The notes under the pieces are model-generated. The model made no database searches. It was not told where the DNA came from and saw only the letters and a list, made by a program, of their open reading frames with translations. The position numbers were made by a program, and so were the translations under genes. A DNA stretch of 64,000 nucleotides from Cornus controversa (taxonomy: Eukaryota > Streptophyta > Magnoliopsida > Cornales > Cornaceae), in contig CM048846.1 of NCBI GenBank assembly GCA_026545225.1, forward strand, positions 58,346,270 through 58,410,269, read 5' to 3'. Of the stretch, positions 25,254 through 38,342 are shown piece by piece. The stretch's first letter is position 1; each line of letters begins with the position of its first letter.

Positions 25254-27896
25254 ATTCTGGAAGCAAGTGATATATTCAGCGAAACAGATTTTTTTAGCAA
25301 AACGAAATTTCAAGAAACACAAAAATTTTCCAGCAAATTCAACATACACTGATTTTTGGCAAAATGAGGTTTCGGATCCTCAAAAGCAAAGAACATAATT
25401 CAACATCTAGACTTTCTAAACTATATTTTCAGAGCCTCAAAATAGAATACAGAATAAAATCGTGCGCCTGTGATTTGTGTGTGTCAACAGCAAAGCCCCA
25501 ACTAGTGTGCCTGTGATGGTGTGCATGTATAAATATATACGTAATTTAGTCTAACTACAATGCACATGTGATATGTGAAAGAGAACAAAAATTAGAGAGA
25601 GTATACTGACAATTGATGATTCAAAAATTAGGTGTTTCATGGCTGATCAGCGATGATGAAGTATGAACAGAAACAATTCGGTGGCGAAGACTTGTTGAAG
25701 AGAATGAGCAAAAACAAACCGGCGACGAAGAACCTTGAAATCGATGAGAACGAACATTAAATCGTCAAAGAAAGATTATGCATTTTAGAACATAAGATCT
25801 TCAACCAACGATTTAGTAGCTAAGAGCATAAGATCGTTAATGATCAATTTCAGAAATCTGTTGACGTCGGCGTAGAAGAAGATGAACTACGATGCTGGCG
25901 ATGAGCTTTGCTGAGGACGAATAGACTAGATTGGCGTGCAAGGATGATTGTGAGCTGAAGACACCAGCAAAATCGATGAAGATGAACTGACTACTATCGA
26001 CAACGATGCTTCTAGTGATCTGCGGTGCCAGCAATGAAGCTTCTATCGATCTCATTATTTTGACTGAGATGCTTTCAACAACTAAGTCATCACTGCTACT
26101 TTTTCTCTCTCTCTAAACTCTCACCATTTCTCTATTCTTGCTCTCTCTTTTTCTCTCTCTTTCCTCACCTCTATCTCTCTCTGTATCTCTTGTCTCTATC
26201 TATGCTCTCTAGATCTTTTCTTTTCTTTCTTTATTCTATATCAGTGCCCCCAAAATTTGTATCCTCTCCTTTTTCCTTATATTTCTCATATATATGCATC
26301 GCTCTGTAACCAGACCACATGATCTGCATTTTTATATCATATACAATAAAGTAACAAAACCTTGGCAATATAAATTTTCCCAATATGCCCCTGCACTATT
26401 GTTTCCCTAGCAATAAATCCCAAAAAGCCCTTCTTAAAGAATTTGACAAAAATGCCCCTACAATTGGTTAGTGCATATTCATTGAAAAATGTAATAGAGC
26501 AAGGCAATTAATTAAATAATAAAATTATGTGAAATGACACTAATGCCCCTAAAGATCCTTTAGAAATTTAAGGCAAAAAACCTCCTAACTTCTTTCTCCC
26601 CCTTTTTGACAATAAAAGTCAAAAGAGTAGTAGAATAAAAAGTTAGTAAGGAGGAAAGGTAAATTTTCTGTCATGTCGTGAACCACCCCAATCTGTGTCT
26701 GGAAACGTTTTAAGAGATAGGTCTGAAAAGGGAGTGTAATGTAATCCAAGTTTAGCTATGCCCTTATAATATATTCAAATCCTTTTAATAATCTTTAAAT
26801 GTAAGAATTTTGAAACACTTTGAAATTTTGTAGCAAACATGTGATTAGGTCTAAAAGTAGTGAGATGCAATGAGTTTTTAAATATGGACCTATCAATGTT
26901 AGTGAGAATATACTTGCACCAATACTTGGAAGTAGTCATTGATTTGGAGTTATCCATGCTACCCATTTTCATTTTAGCACATTTGCATGGAATGTGTGTG
27001 GTACTTTCATGAATGGTGTAGACATTACCAGAAGCTCTAGATGCAAAAAGAATGGTCTTTCCAGACTATTTGTCAATTACTTTGCAACCATCTTTATCAA
27101 ATAGAACAAGATTACCTTTGTCACAAAGTTAACTGACACTAAACAAATTGTGTTTAAGACCTTCTACATAGAGCACATTCTTTAACTTAGGCATTTCTTT
27201 GGTTTCAGGTATTGTGCCTCTTTCAACTATTTTACCTTTCTTATTATCACCAAAGATGATTGGACCACCATCACATTTTTCTAAATAGCTAAATTTGATC
27301 TTGTCTCATGTCATGTGCCTAGAACACCCACTATCAATATATCACTTAATATTAGCAATAGAAACTTTTAAAGAAGTGTACACAAGCATACTTACAGAGT
27401 TCAATTTCTTAGGGATCCACATCATTTTAGTCTTCACAAAATCTCTTGATAATTTAGGTGCATGGTGCAAGTGAGTATCAGTCTTCCTAATATACATGAG
27501 ATTCAATTTTACATATTTGGGGCATGCATTGATCCTAGAGACATACCTAGCCCTAGATTGATGATAAGTATTGAACAATAACTCATATTTAGGTCTAGTA
27601 GCAACATCTATGAAATGATATGAAGTGTAGATACCACTATTTTTAGCTTTGACAAAAATTGAGTGAGTTTTGATTGATTGTAACTGAGTAACTTTGTCAT
27701 CATTAAAGCCAATATCAGTCTTGCCCAATTGCTTTGGGCCTTTTTCCCAAATCTCATTCATCTTTTAGAATCTTTCCTCAAGAAAAGTGTTAAGCACTTA
27801 CTTGCACCTTTTAGTGCTCTAACTTGCTTCTTGAGACCTACTTTTCACAAGATAGCACACAATAAGTGAAATTGAGCAAAAAGTGGACAATTTTAT

Positions 27897-30800
27897 TGTC
27901 ACGCCCCAATTCCTGGGTCCCGAGAACCGAGGTATGACTCCATGAAATCAACCCTCTCAATAATCATAATATAATCATCAATGTCCATACAATCCAAAAT
28001 TTCTATTTTTATCAAGAAAATTATACATCACTAATTTGAATAAATTAGATCCTGATATGTCATTCATACTTTAAATTTAAAATGGACACTTTTGGGCACG
28101 TGTCCCCCATCATTCACATCTATAATTTTAAAATGGACACTTTTGGGTACGTGTCCCCCCATCTTACACATCTTAAATTAAAAATGGATACTTTTGTGCA
28201 CGTGTCCCCCCATCATTCCTACAACATGCATAATATAATTGAAATATGACTCAGTCCCTGAATGTCCGTCTCATATACATACATCAAATGAATACAATAC
28301 AATTGGAGAAAATCAACTCAACATAAATATCCTATACAATTAACCCAATTGTAATATATCTATACAATGTCCTAGACATATATTAAATTCTAAGGAATTT
28401 AATTACTACCTCTACAACCGGTACTATCAGTCCCTAACTGACTCCGTATCATCTGCAATACCAGCAAAACCTGAGGGGGTCTGAGCTCAAAAGCTCAACA
28501 AAGTAAGTCAAACCATACTATCACCGCTGCAATAGGTCGATCCTCACATATTCTCAAAAATATACATGCATTTAAATATATCACAATATTTAGAATCATG
28601 TTCCTCCTAGTATACATGAACCAACAATTCATATGGCTATTCTAGCATATATGAACATAAAAAATCTATTACACATGATTTATGAAAATCATTCCCAGCA
28701 TGCTCACTAGCAACAAAGGTCCAACATCAATATGAATAAAGAACATATGCATACATCTCTAAGTATTAATATAAGCAATGCAAGTCAACCACCACTTTCC
28801 CTACTTTGCAAGTAGCAATCTTAAATGCAATGTAGATGCATTTAAACAATATTACATGCTTAATAGATAAACACATAAGCATAAGATGCAACTCTCCTCT
28901 CAGTTTTCACCCGATACCCCACATGATTTGGACCAATCCGACGGATCATGTAACCTAGGATGCTTCCTAATCATTCGTATGACATGGACATCTATTCCAA
29001 TAGTGTCATACTCAAATGACAATATTTTGGTTTGTCCCAAGGTGAGTGGACATCTATTCCGATGTCTCACCTAAAGTGGATATAATCTCATTTATGCGAC
29101 ATGTATGGGCATCCTTTCCTACATCCCATGAAGTTAACATAGGTGGACAACAATTTCTGAAATTCCATGCACTGTCTATCTTCACCGTTTTCTCACAATT
29201 TCTCCCTTATATGTATTTAGAACATTTAATGTCTAGCATATCATTTTATGCTCTTTCTAATGCACAGTCTAGTCATAGAAGTATCTAGCATGCATTTCCC
29301 TCCACATGAACCCCCCACATATAATCACGTATATGTCATTTTCCTCCGGTGTATGCAATACGGATGCACACACACTTAGCATGTTATTTTCACGCACCAA
29401 CCCATGCTTATTAATACTAAAAAAAATTATTTAGCATGCTTCTCATCACATTCCAACACATATAACGCATACATGTTCAAAAATTGCATAATACCTTATA
29501 TATGCCAACAATCTCAACTTAACACATTTTTATCATGATATAACCAATACATACATTTGATATATATAAAGCTAGCATGCATTTCATATTCACATTTTCA
29601 CATATAAACACATATATGTCACATCCTGCATATAATCACATATGCATGTATATTAGCATAGATATAATCATGTTATAACTCCAAGCATGCATTTACTACA
29701 AGCAACCGGCATGCATTCCAACAACCATATATAATCACATATATATATATATCCTGTCACCCATATATATAATAAAAACATATATAACACTAAGCATATT
29801 TCATGTTTTTCAAATATTCATCAATGTTATACTTGTATTTAGCATGCATTTTTATTGCCACATTAAAATATAGTCACATATATTCCAATCTATGCATAAA
29901 AATTGCATATACATATAATACAACACTTAGCTAAACATATATTATTTAACATAGTGTTTACATGATTTCAATGTGCACATATGCCTATAACAATGCAAGC
30001 AAGTATTAAATCATCATGCTTTCATTTCCATATATATATATATATATATATATAAATGCACATTATACATACCACATATGATCAAATTGAGGAAGATTTG
30101 TAAATTAACCAACGTAATTAAAATATATACGTAGGAGATAGAGGCAAGAATCAACTTGCCTTAGGTCTCGCTTTCGCTAAACCCACGCCTGCAAAACAGC
30201 TATTTCCATGTTCGGTCGAGTCCCGTGTACCCAATTCCAACGTCCAATTGATTGATCTTCAATTCCCATTTGGGCTTAGAAATTTAACGGGCCCAATTTA
30301 TTGATTGCAAGCTCAATTCAAACCCAATTAAACTGACCCAATCCTTGTCCCTGGGCTTGGCCCAAAATTTTCACTTTTCAGCTCACTGTCATGTCCAACC
30401 CAACCTATGTATGAATTTGTTGAACATATACTAGCATATATACTTACACAAAATTTAACCCAAATAATCCTCAAGTAAACCCAATATGGCAGCCCACTTT
30501 ATTTCAAATTTTGAGGCCCAAATTACTTGCCCAAGCCTAATCCATAAACAATTCCAAATCAACATATAGGCTCAACATTAAACCAGCCCAACTCATGGAA
30601 TTATCCATTTTTTTTTTGCCAAACACCATTAACCTGAACTAAACCCATTCTCATCTTCGACTTGAAACAACCAAGACCCAACACAGGAACCCATGTTCGA
30701 CCACTATTCAAACCCCAAACTAGTCACTACAGACTCAAATCGCACCCGTAAGCTGCCGAACCCACCATCAGTCGAGCCTCCATCATGGCCGACCTCATGC

Positions 30801-31998
30801 AAGCCTAAACCGACCTCTAATGGCCACTAAAATAGGCTGTCTAAAAGCCATGTGGAGCCATCATCGAACCATCCGAAGCTCGCAGGAACCATCAGAAAAC
30901 CCAACCGTGACAGCCACTATCGCTGCCATTCTGAACCTGAAACCTACCTCACTTCCGTGGAACCAACTCCAAGACCAAGTTCACTAACAACACAAGCTAT
31001 CTCTAGCCAATCCCTCAAGCTCATCCATTGGCTGAACCTTCTTGAAAGAACCCTGTCCACAAGGCTGAACCATCAGCCACTGCCATCTCTCCCTCTCTCT
31101 TTAGCAATGAGCCGTCGTAAGTCACCTTTGGAGCACCACCTCAACGGCCATCTTTAGCCAAAATCAACATGACCCAGTCGTATCTCATTGCCACCTCCAC
31201 CGAAGAAACCCATCAGTGACACCACCTCACGTCACCACCATGACCACCATCAGCCGTCTTCACCATCCCACCACCAGCACCACCATGAACAGCCAACAGC
31301 CACAGCCGCCATCGACGCCAGAATCATCTCCTCCTTCTCTCTCCCGGCTTCATCTCCTCTCTCTCTACTTTCTCTTTTTCTCTCTCTTACTTTCCCTTTC
31401 TTCTTTCTTTTTCTCCTCTTTTTCTTTTTCTTTTCTTCTTTTTCTCTTCTTTAGCCGAAGCCTCTCTCCTCCTCTCATTTTTTGAGTCTTCTCTTTATAA
31501 AATGAGGTCCACTCATTTGTCAACTATCCTCTTCCACTAACTATGTACATGTATAAGTGTTTATAATACAACATGTATATACTCACACACCATATAATAT
31601 AATACTCACTCCCAACCACATAGACATATATATCAAATATAGAAATTACATGGGTGTATAATAAAATCCTTGCACACCTATACGTATGTATATCACACCG
31701 TATCCACGTATTCTTTTCTGCCACATATACATATAATTATGTATATGTATCTTTATATATATATATATATATATATTTATAATTTAATATAAATATATCC
31801 ACACTACATATATATATATATACGCGTCCTCCGTCCATTCAAAATAATCCCGTATACCAACGCTTCCTCCATATATATATATATATATAATTCCATTTAT
31901 ATATTTCTGAACCTTTTCAAAATTAATTAATTCAAAACATAAAAAAAAATCAGTCCAAAAATTATTCAGAACCGGTTAAAATAATCCGGGTCGTTACA
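27897..31998 (-). mobile_element. 4.1-kb Gypsy-type solo LTR inserted between Copia gag and protease remnants (fossil)
   Basis: The segment starts TGTCACGCCCC and ends GGGTCGTTACA (in sense, TGTAACGACCC...GGGGCGTGACA). It is flanked by TTTAT (27892-27896) and TTTAC (31999-32003), a one-mismatch 5-bp duplication. Copia gag lies on its right and the Copia protease remnant on its left. It has no internal region. A pyrimidine-rich, Ser/Pro-rich open frame at 30,852-31,485 and several AT microsatellites are inside; I do not treat the frame as a gene. Confidence 0.75.
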
Positions 31999-34199
31999 TT
32001 TACCATTTATGATTGATGAGTAGTTCATTTAACTTTTGCAGCTCTAGGTTGACCATTTTCAGCTGCTTCATCTGAGCACTGCACTTTTGGGCCAATTTTT
32101 CACATTATACAAGGATTTCATCAATCTCAGGATCCTCTCCATCTTCAGATTCTAACTGATTAGTTTCTGATTCTTGTATTGCCATAAATAGATAAGCTTC
32201 TTCATCACTCTCATTGGATGGTTCTTGTTACTCCTCCACTAAACTTGAAACCCCACCAGTGTAAAGAGCCTTTTTATTACCCTTTCGTTTGAACTTTGGG
32301 GCATCATAATATTTGTGCTTATTTGTTTTAAGAGCATTAGGACAATTCGCAATGTAATGTCCTTGTCTTCCACATCCAAAACAATTTTGGCCTTGTAGTT
32401 GCTTGGACTTCTTTCTTATCTTGAACTTCTGAATTTTCTTGCAACATATGTTATTTCATCTTCAGACTCTTCTGAACTTGATCATTGCTTACTTGAAACT
32501 TCAACCTCTTTAGCTTTCAGAGCTGATTCTTTCCTTAATACGGAGGGAGATCCAATTCTCATCTCGTAGGCAGTGAGAGATGATTCTAGCTCATCAATGG
32601 ACATTCTGGAGATATCTTTATCTTTTAGTATAGTAACCTTGGGATTGAACATTTCAGTCATGGTGCATAGTATCTTTTTGCACACCACTTTGTCTTCGAT
32701 GTTTGCACCAAGGGCCCTCATGTCATTGACAACCTCTTTAATTCTGAAGAAATAATCAGCCACAGTTTTTTTCTCATCCATCTTGATACCATCAAACTTA
32801 ACTTGATGAAGTTGAATCTTGTTTTCTTTGATAGTGTTGCTTCTATTGTGAGCAGTTACAAGTGAGTCCCAAATTTTCTTTGCACTTTTGCAATTCTTGA
32901 CTTTTGTGAATTCTTGCTTTTGTAATGCCTTGTATAAGGCATTTATAGCCTTTCCATCAATTGATTTTGCTAACTTGTTGGCTGCGGAGAGGTTTGTAGG
33001 ATCAAGAATGACAACCCCTTCCAATGTAGCATGCTAGATATCATAGGAGATAGATAATAAGAAGGCCTCCATTTTAATCCTCCGAGTGTCAAAACTTGTG
33101 CCATCAAATACAGGAGCCTTGTGGGTAGAACTATCTTCAGCCATACTTAGGATATTTGTTATAGGCGATTAAACCAAGACATGCAAACTTGTGCTCTAAT
33201 ACCAATTGAAGAACCTAGAGGGGGAGGGGGTGAATAGGTTCTACGATTTTTTTTCCTCTTATTGTAAATTTGGCTGGCAAATTCAATCACACAATTTATA
33301 GACACAAGGATTTATATAGGAAAACCCCAGGGTGGGGTAAAAAACCTCTTGGCCCTTAGGCTTGAACTGAGCTCCACTATGTCTAAAAGGGTGGTATAGT
33401 AATTCTCCAATCACTCTCTCACTCACTCAACTCACTACACAACCACTCTAGCTCTCAACCTAGTTCACAGCCTCTCTAGGCCTGAACCACTCTCACCAAT
33501 TCTCATAACAACTTTTTCGCTCTCAACCCAGCCCAGGCTTTTCAAAGCCGAAGCTATCTCTTACCAATCTCACCACAATCACTCACACTCCCCTGTCCAA
33601 AGTATCCCAATACTTGGACTATACATAGTGAAAGTGGAGTCAATTCGATGTAATGAGCAGCAACTCTTCAAGCTTTGATTATTGGTCTTCAAAGTCGATC
33701 TGTAAATCTTCAAGCTTTGATTGTTAGTCTTCAAAGTCGATCTTGACAATAGCACGACCACTTGACTTCTTGGCAGATAACATCACTTGAACTTCTTCTG
33801 TGATAGGCTTTAATATGTACACCCTTAAGTGTACCTACAAATAACTTGTAAAGGCCCACTATTTCACAGAATCCCATTCTCAGCTTCTTGAATAACCATT
33901 TAGCTTGGAATTTTCTTCAGACAATGGTTTATGTATTTCTTTGTCTTCGTTACCTGTTCTTAAAATGGACAGAACTGCAACTGGAGTATAAATTAGTAGC
34001 TCAAGCAGTTCAAAAGATAAAGAGCATGAACACAATTAAGCAAAGCATACTTCAGTAAAACATAATTCAGGGAAATATAGTTTAGCAAAGTTAGCATATA
34101 AAGATCAGGAAAAATAAGCATATATCAGCATATTATGTTCAACAATAAAACCAGTAACAATTTAGCCTCAATAATAGCAACTCAAGTTTTCCAAAACAT

Positions 34200-34712
34200 C
34201 AAAAATTAAACTCAAATCAGCATAGTTTAATTCTCAAAATAGTAATTAACTAAACCCAACTCAGCATAGTTTAATTCTTAAAACAACAAACAATTAAACC
34301 CAAATCAACATAGTTTAATTCTCAATGCAGCAAAAGATTAAATCCAAATCAGCATAGTTTAATTCTCAAAATAACAAAAGATTAAACCCAAATCAGCATA
34401 ATTTAAATCTCAAAATAGCAAAAGATTAAACCCAAATCAGCATAGTTTAAATCTCAAAACAACCATAAATTAAACCCAACTCAGCATAGTTTAATTCTCA
34501 AAATAACAAACAATTAAACCCAAATCAACATAGGTTAATTCTCAAAACAGCTAAAGATTAACCCCAAATCAGCATAGTTTGATTCTCAAAATAGCAAACA
34601 ATTAAACCCAAATTAGCATAGGTTAATTCTCAAAACAACAAAAGATTAAACCCAAATCAGCATAGTTTAATTCTCAAAACAACAAAAGATTAAACCCAAA
34701 TCAGCATAGTTA
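34200..34712. repeat. Minisatellite in Copia 5' LTR, about 12 units of about 42 bp
   Basis: The same array as at 21,402-21,905, also with about 12 units by eye, and again followed by three units of about 46 bp (34,715-34,848). Confidence 0.85.
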
Positions 34713-36275
34713 AAACAACACATTCATCAATTTAAATCAGCACTTTAGTTATTGTAAATTAGCACATTTATCAATTTAAAATCAGCACTTTAGCTATTGA
34801 AAATTAGCACATTTATCAATTTAAAATCAACACTTTAGCTATTGAAAATCCACAAATAATTTTGGACAGCAACATCAGAAATTCAGCAATCATGATTCAG
34901 CATAATTAAGAATTCTAGTAACAATTGATATATTCAGTAAAACAAATTTTTCTAGCAAAACTGAATTTCAAGCAACACAATAATTTCCCAGCAAATTCAA
35001 CATAAACTCATTTCTGGCAAAATGAGGTTTCGGATCCTCAAAAGCAGAGCACAGAACTTCAGCATCAAGACTTTCTAAACTATATTTTCAGAGCCTCAAA
35101 ATAGAATAGAGAATAAAATCGTGCGCCTGTGATTTGTGTGTGTCAATAGCAAACCCCCAACTAGTCCGCTTGTGATGGTGTGCATGTATATATATATGTA
35201 ATTTAGTCTAACTACAGTGCACATGTGAGATGTGAAAGAGAACAAAAATTAGAGAGAATATACCGACAATTGATGATTCAAAATTAGGTGCTCTATAGCC
35301 CGATCGACGATGATAAAATATGAACAGAAACAGATCGATGACGAAGTCCAGTTGAAGAGAATGAGCAAAAACAGACTGACGATGAAAAACCTTGAAATAG
35401 ATGAGGACAAATGTTAAATCGTCAAAGAACGATTATGCATTTTAGAACATAAGTTCTTCAGCCAATGATTCAGTAGGTAAGAGCATAAGATCATTGATGA
35501 TCAATTTCAAAAATCTGTTAACGTCGGCGTAGATGAAGATAAACTACGATGCTGGTGATGAGCTTTGTTGAGGACGAATAAACTAGATCGGCGGCGAGGA
35601 TGATTGTGAGCTGAAGACGCTGGCAAAATCAATGAAGATGAACTGACTACTATCGACGAAGATGCTTCTAGTGATCTGCGGTGCCGGTGATGAAACTTCC
35701 ATCGATCTCATTATTTCAGCTAAGATGCTTCCAGCGACTAAGTTATCACTGCTGCTTTCTTTCTCTCTCTAAAATTTCACCTTCTAAACTCTCACCATTT
35801 ATATTTTCTTATTCTCTCTTTTTCTCTTTCTTTTTTCACCTTTATCTCTCTCTGTATGTCTTGTTTCTATCTATGCTCTCCAGATCTTTTCTTTTCTTTC
35901 TTTATTCTATATCAGCACCCCCAAAGTTTGTATCCTCTCATTTTTCCTTCTATTTCTCATGTATATGCTCTATAACCAGACCACATGGTCTGTATTTTTA
36001 TATCATATACAATAAAGTAACAAAACCCTAGTAACATAAATTTTCCCAATATGCCCCTGCACTATTGTTGCTTTAGCAATAAATCCCAAACAGCCCTTCT
36101 TAAAGAATTTAATGAAAATGCCCCTGCAATTAGTTGGTGCATATTTATGGCAAAATGTAATAGAGCAAGACAATTAATTAAATCATAAAATTATGTGGAA
36201 TGACAGTAATGCCCCTACAGATCCTTTTGACATTAAAACTTGGACAAACATGTTCATGGATTTCTTGGACCATCA

Positions 36276-37161
36276 CTCTTTAATATGAAAGTACCTCCAC
36301 AGGATGCATCAACCATCTGCCTGTTGGCGTCAATCAGCCCTTCATGAAAACTCTGCACAAGTTGCCAGTTAGGAACCTGATGATGAGAACACTTCCTAAG
36401 AAGACCCTTGAATCTTTCCCATGTCTCATAGAATTGTTCTCCGACATATTGGGAGAAACCAGTGATAGCGAGTCTGAACTGATTGGTCTTCCCCATTGAA
36501 AAATATTTCTTGAGGAACTTATGTTGCATTTGAGTCCATATCATGATAGAGCCCACCGGTAGAGAATTAAACCAATACTTTGTTTTATCCTTCAAGGAGA
36601 ATGGAAAGAGTCGCATTCTGAAAGCATTTTCAAAGAAGTTGTGAATTTTTATAGTTGAACACACTTCTATGAACTCATCTAGATGTTTATAAGGGTCTTC
36701 ATGAGTCATCCCAAAATAGGATGGTAGCATCTGAATAATGCTGAACTTGATCTCATAATTCTGTGTTGTGACATTGGGTAGTTGGAATCCAGATGGTGAA
36801 GTGTATGTTTCAGGGACATAATAGTCTTTGAGCAGTCTCTCCCTTCCCCCAGCAGCATTAGGAACAATGTTGTTATTCCTTTCTTCAGCCATGTCGTCAA
36901 TGATTTCTTCCTCTTGCATAATAGGATCAACTGGAATGTTTTTTTGTTGTCTGAGAGTATGTTCAAGCTCAGGATCAAGAGGTGTCAAAGGATAAGCTAC
37001 AGAACGACGACCGTGCATATATTAAAAGTTCTTGAAAATAAAACAAAAATAAAATTAAAAACAAAATATAAAAATATAAAAATTTCATAAACTAAAAATC
37101 CAATTAAAACTAATTCTAAGAATCCAAACAATCAAATAGACAGTCCCTGACAACGGTGCCA
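36276..37161 (-). mobile_element. Athila/Tat-like Gypsy gag and primer-binding site (fossil)
   Basis: The minus-strand open frame from 37018 contains a retrotransposon gag domain of Athila/Tat style (HLDEFIEVCSTIKI, RLFPFSLKDKTKYWFNSL). A primer-binding-like site TGGCACCGTTGTCAGGGAC (complement of 37143-37161) resembles the tRNA-Asp type sites used by this group. The gag is cut off at 36,276 by the SIRE-like Copia LTR. Pol and the other LTR are not seen in the window, so it is an incomplete element. Confidence 0.8.
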
Positions 37162-38342
37162 AAAATTGATTCGTCGGTAAGTGTATCAATTAAATTACCA
37201 CACTTCACAATAGAACAAATTCCTTGCAAAATAGGGCTATCGAAAGGGGTGTCGAACCTCTGGGACTGTGGTCTGACTGAGTTGGATATTCGGAATTCAT
37301 TCTAATTGAATTTAATAGAAAAGAGTTGCTGATTTTTATATTTTAATTAACTAATGAAAGCTATTAAACAAAAGCAAGAGAAAGTGTAGAAAATATGAGA
37401 TAAATCTAGGGTTATTGACTTTACCACTAACTTCACAATCAATGGCCAATTGTTTTATCTATGGGAAATCATATCATGCATAAGTGGTATCGATGGCTAC
37501 AAGCTTACCTCCATCCGTCAAGAAGATAACATATGATTAAGGTTAAGTCATGAACTATCTTCGATTGACATGGGCCATCTACCTACCTACTCTACTCTAG
37601 GGTGTAGTATAGTTCATCTTCTCTAGGCATAATCCATCAAAGCTTTTAATGATATATTCAGTTATTACCATTTTGTAATAATTACTCTCATAATCATAGA
37701 AAATAAGAGATATTGAGTTCAATAACAATAGTTCTCCACTCCAAAACTCTGCAAGTTGCTATTCAAAAGTCTCCAAAAGTACCCCTCTACAACCCCCAAT
37801 TCACTACTTTAAAACCCCCTAAGAGAATATCAAGTGTCCCCATCTAATTAGGGTTTCTCGCAGGCCTTAATCAGGTGCTTTTTTCTGCTGACCTTCAACC
37901 CAAAGTTCCACTAGAAGTCCGATTCATGAAATTTATGTGAAATACAAAAGCGTCTAAAATCGAATTTCATTTAAATCATGAAGGAATTGAGTCAATTTGA
38001 TGCTCGAAAATAAGAGTTTCAGGCTATTTTCCAAAACATGATTAAAATTGGATTACGTGTAGAATTGGATTTCAGCCCGTAATACCCTTCAGCAGTTATA
38101 ATTCTCTTAGACCACTTCCTTGGGCTGTTTTGAGTTAAAATTTGGAGTTGAATGGATCCATTTAATGTAGGCTTCATATAACCCTCTTGAATGTCATCTT
38201 TAAAAGCCCAAAAATTATGATTTTAACTGAAATAATCATTAAGGTCCTAAAAATATAGAAAACACTAAAACTAAGTAAAATCACAAATAAACTATCACTA
38301 AGAGAATAAAATACTCAAGTTAAGAGACTAGAATGCACAACA
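37162..38342 (-). mobile_element. 5' LTR of the Athila/Tat-like element (fossil)
   Basis: About 1.2 kb between the primer-binding site and TGTTGTGCATTC (the sense start, complement of the 38,342 end). The position beside the primer-binding site and gag shows it is the 5' LTR on the minus strand. No partner LTR was found to date it. Confidence 0.6.

Larger units (their letters stand above)
20838..36275 (-). mobile_element. SIRE-like Copia deletion derivative with about 3-kb LTRs (fossil, nested)
   Basis: In minus orientation the 5' LTR is 36275-33207. Next comes a primer-binding site TGGTATTAGAGCAC (33204-33191), then gag. The gag has a UBN2-type body at 33024-32482 and a CCHC knuckle CFGCGRQGHYIANC near 32,390-32,340. 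A protease-area remnant (YIDSGCSRHMT) lies near 27,340, then a purine tract AAAAAGGGGGAGAAAG near 26,610. The 3' LTR occupies about 26,600-25,254 and 22,114-20,838. The region coding for integrase and reverse transcriptase is absent, so it is a broken deletion derivative. Two Gypsy-type LTRs (27,897-31,998 and 22,115-25,253) are inserted in it, and it is itself inserted in a Gypsy gag at 36,276. Confidence 0.8.

Noticed and set aside
30852-31485. Overlapping Pro/Ser/His-rich open frames as genes
   Set aside because: They lie inside a 4.1-kb solo LTR, overlap in two frames and are low-complexity CT/CA-rich sequence.
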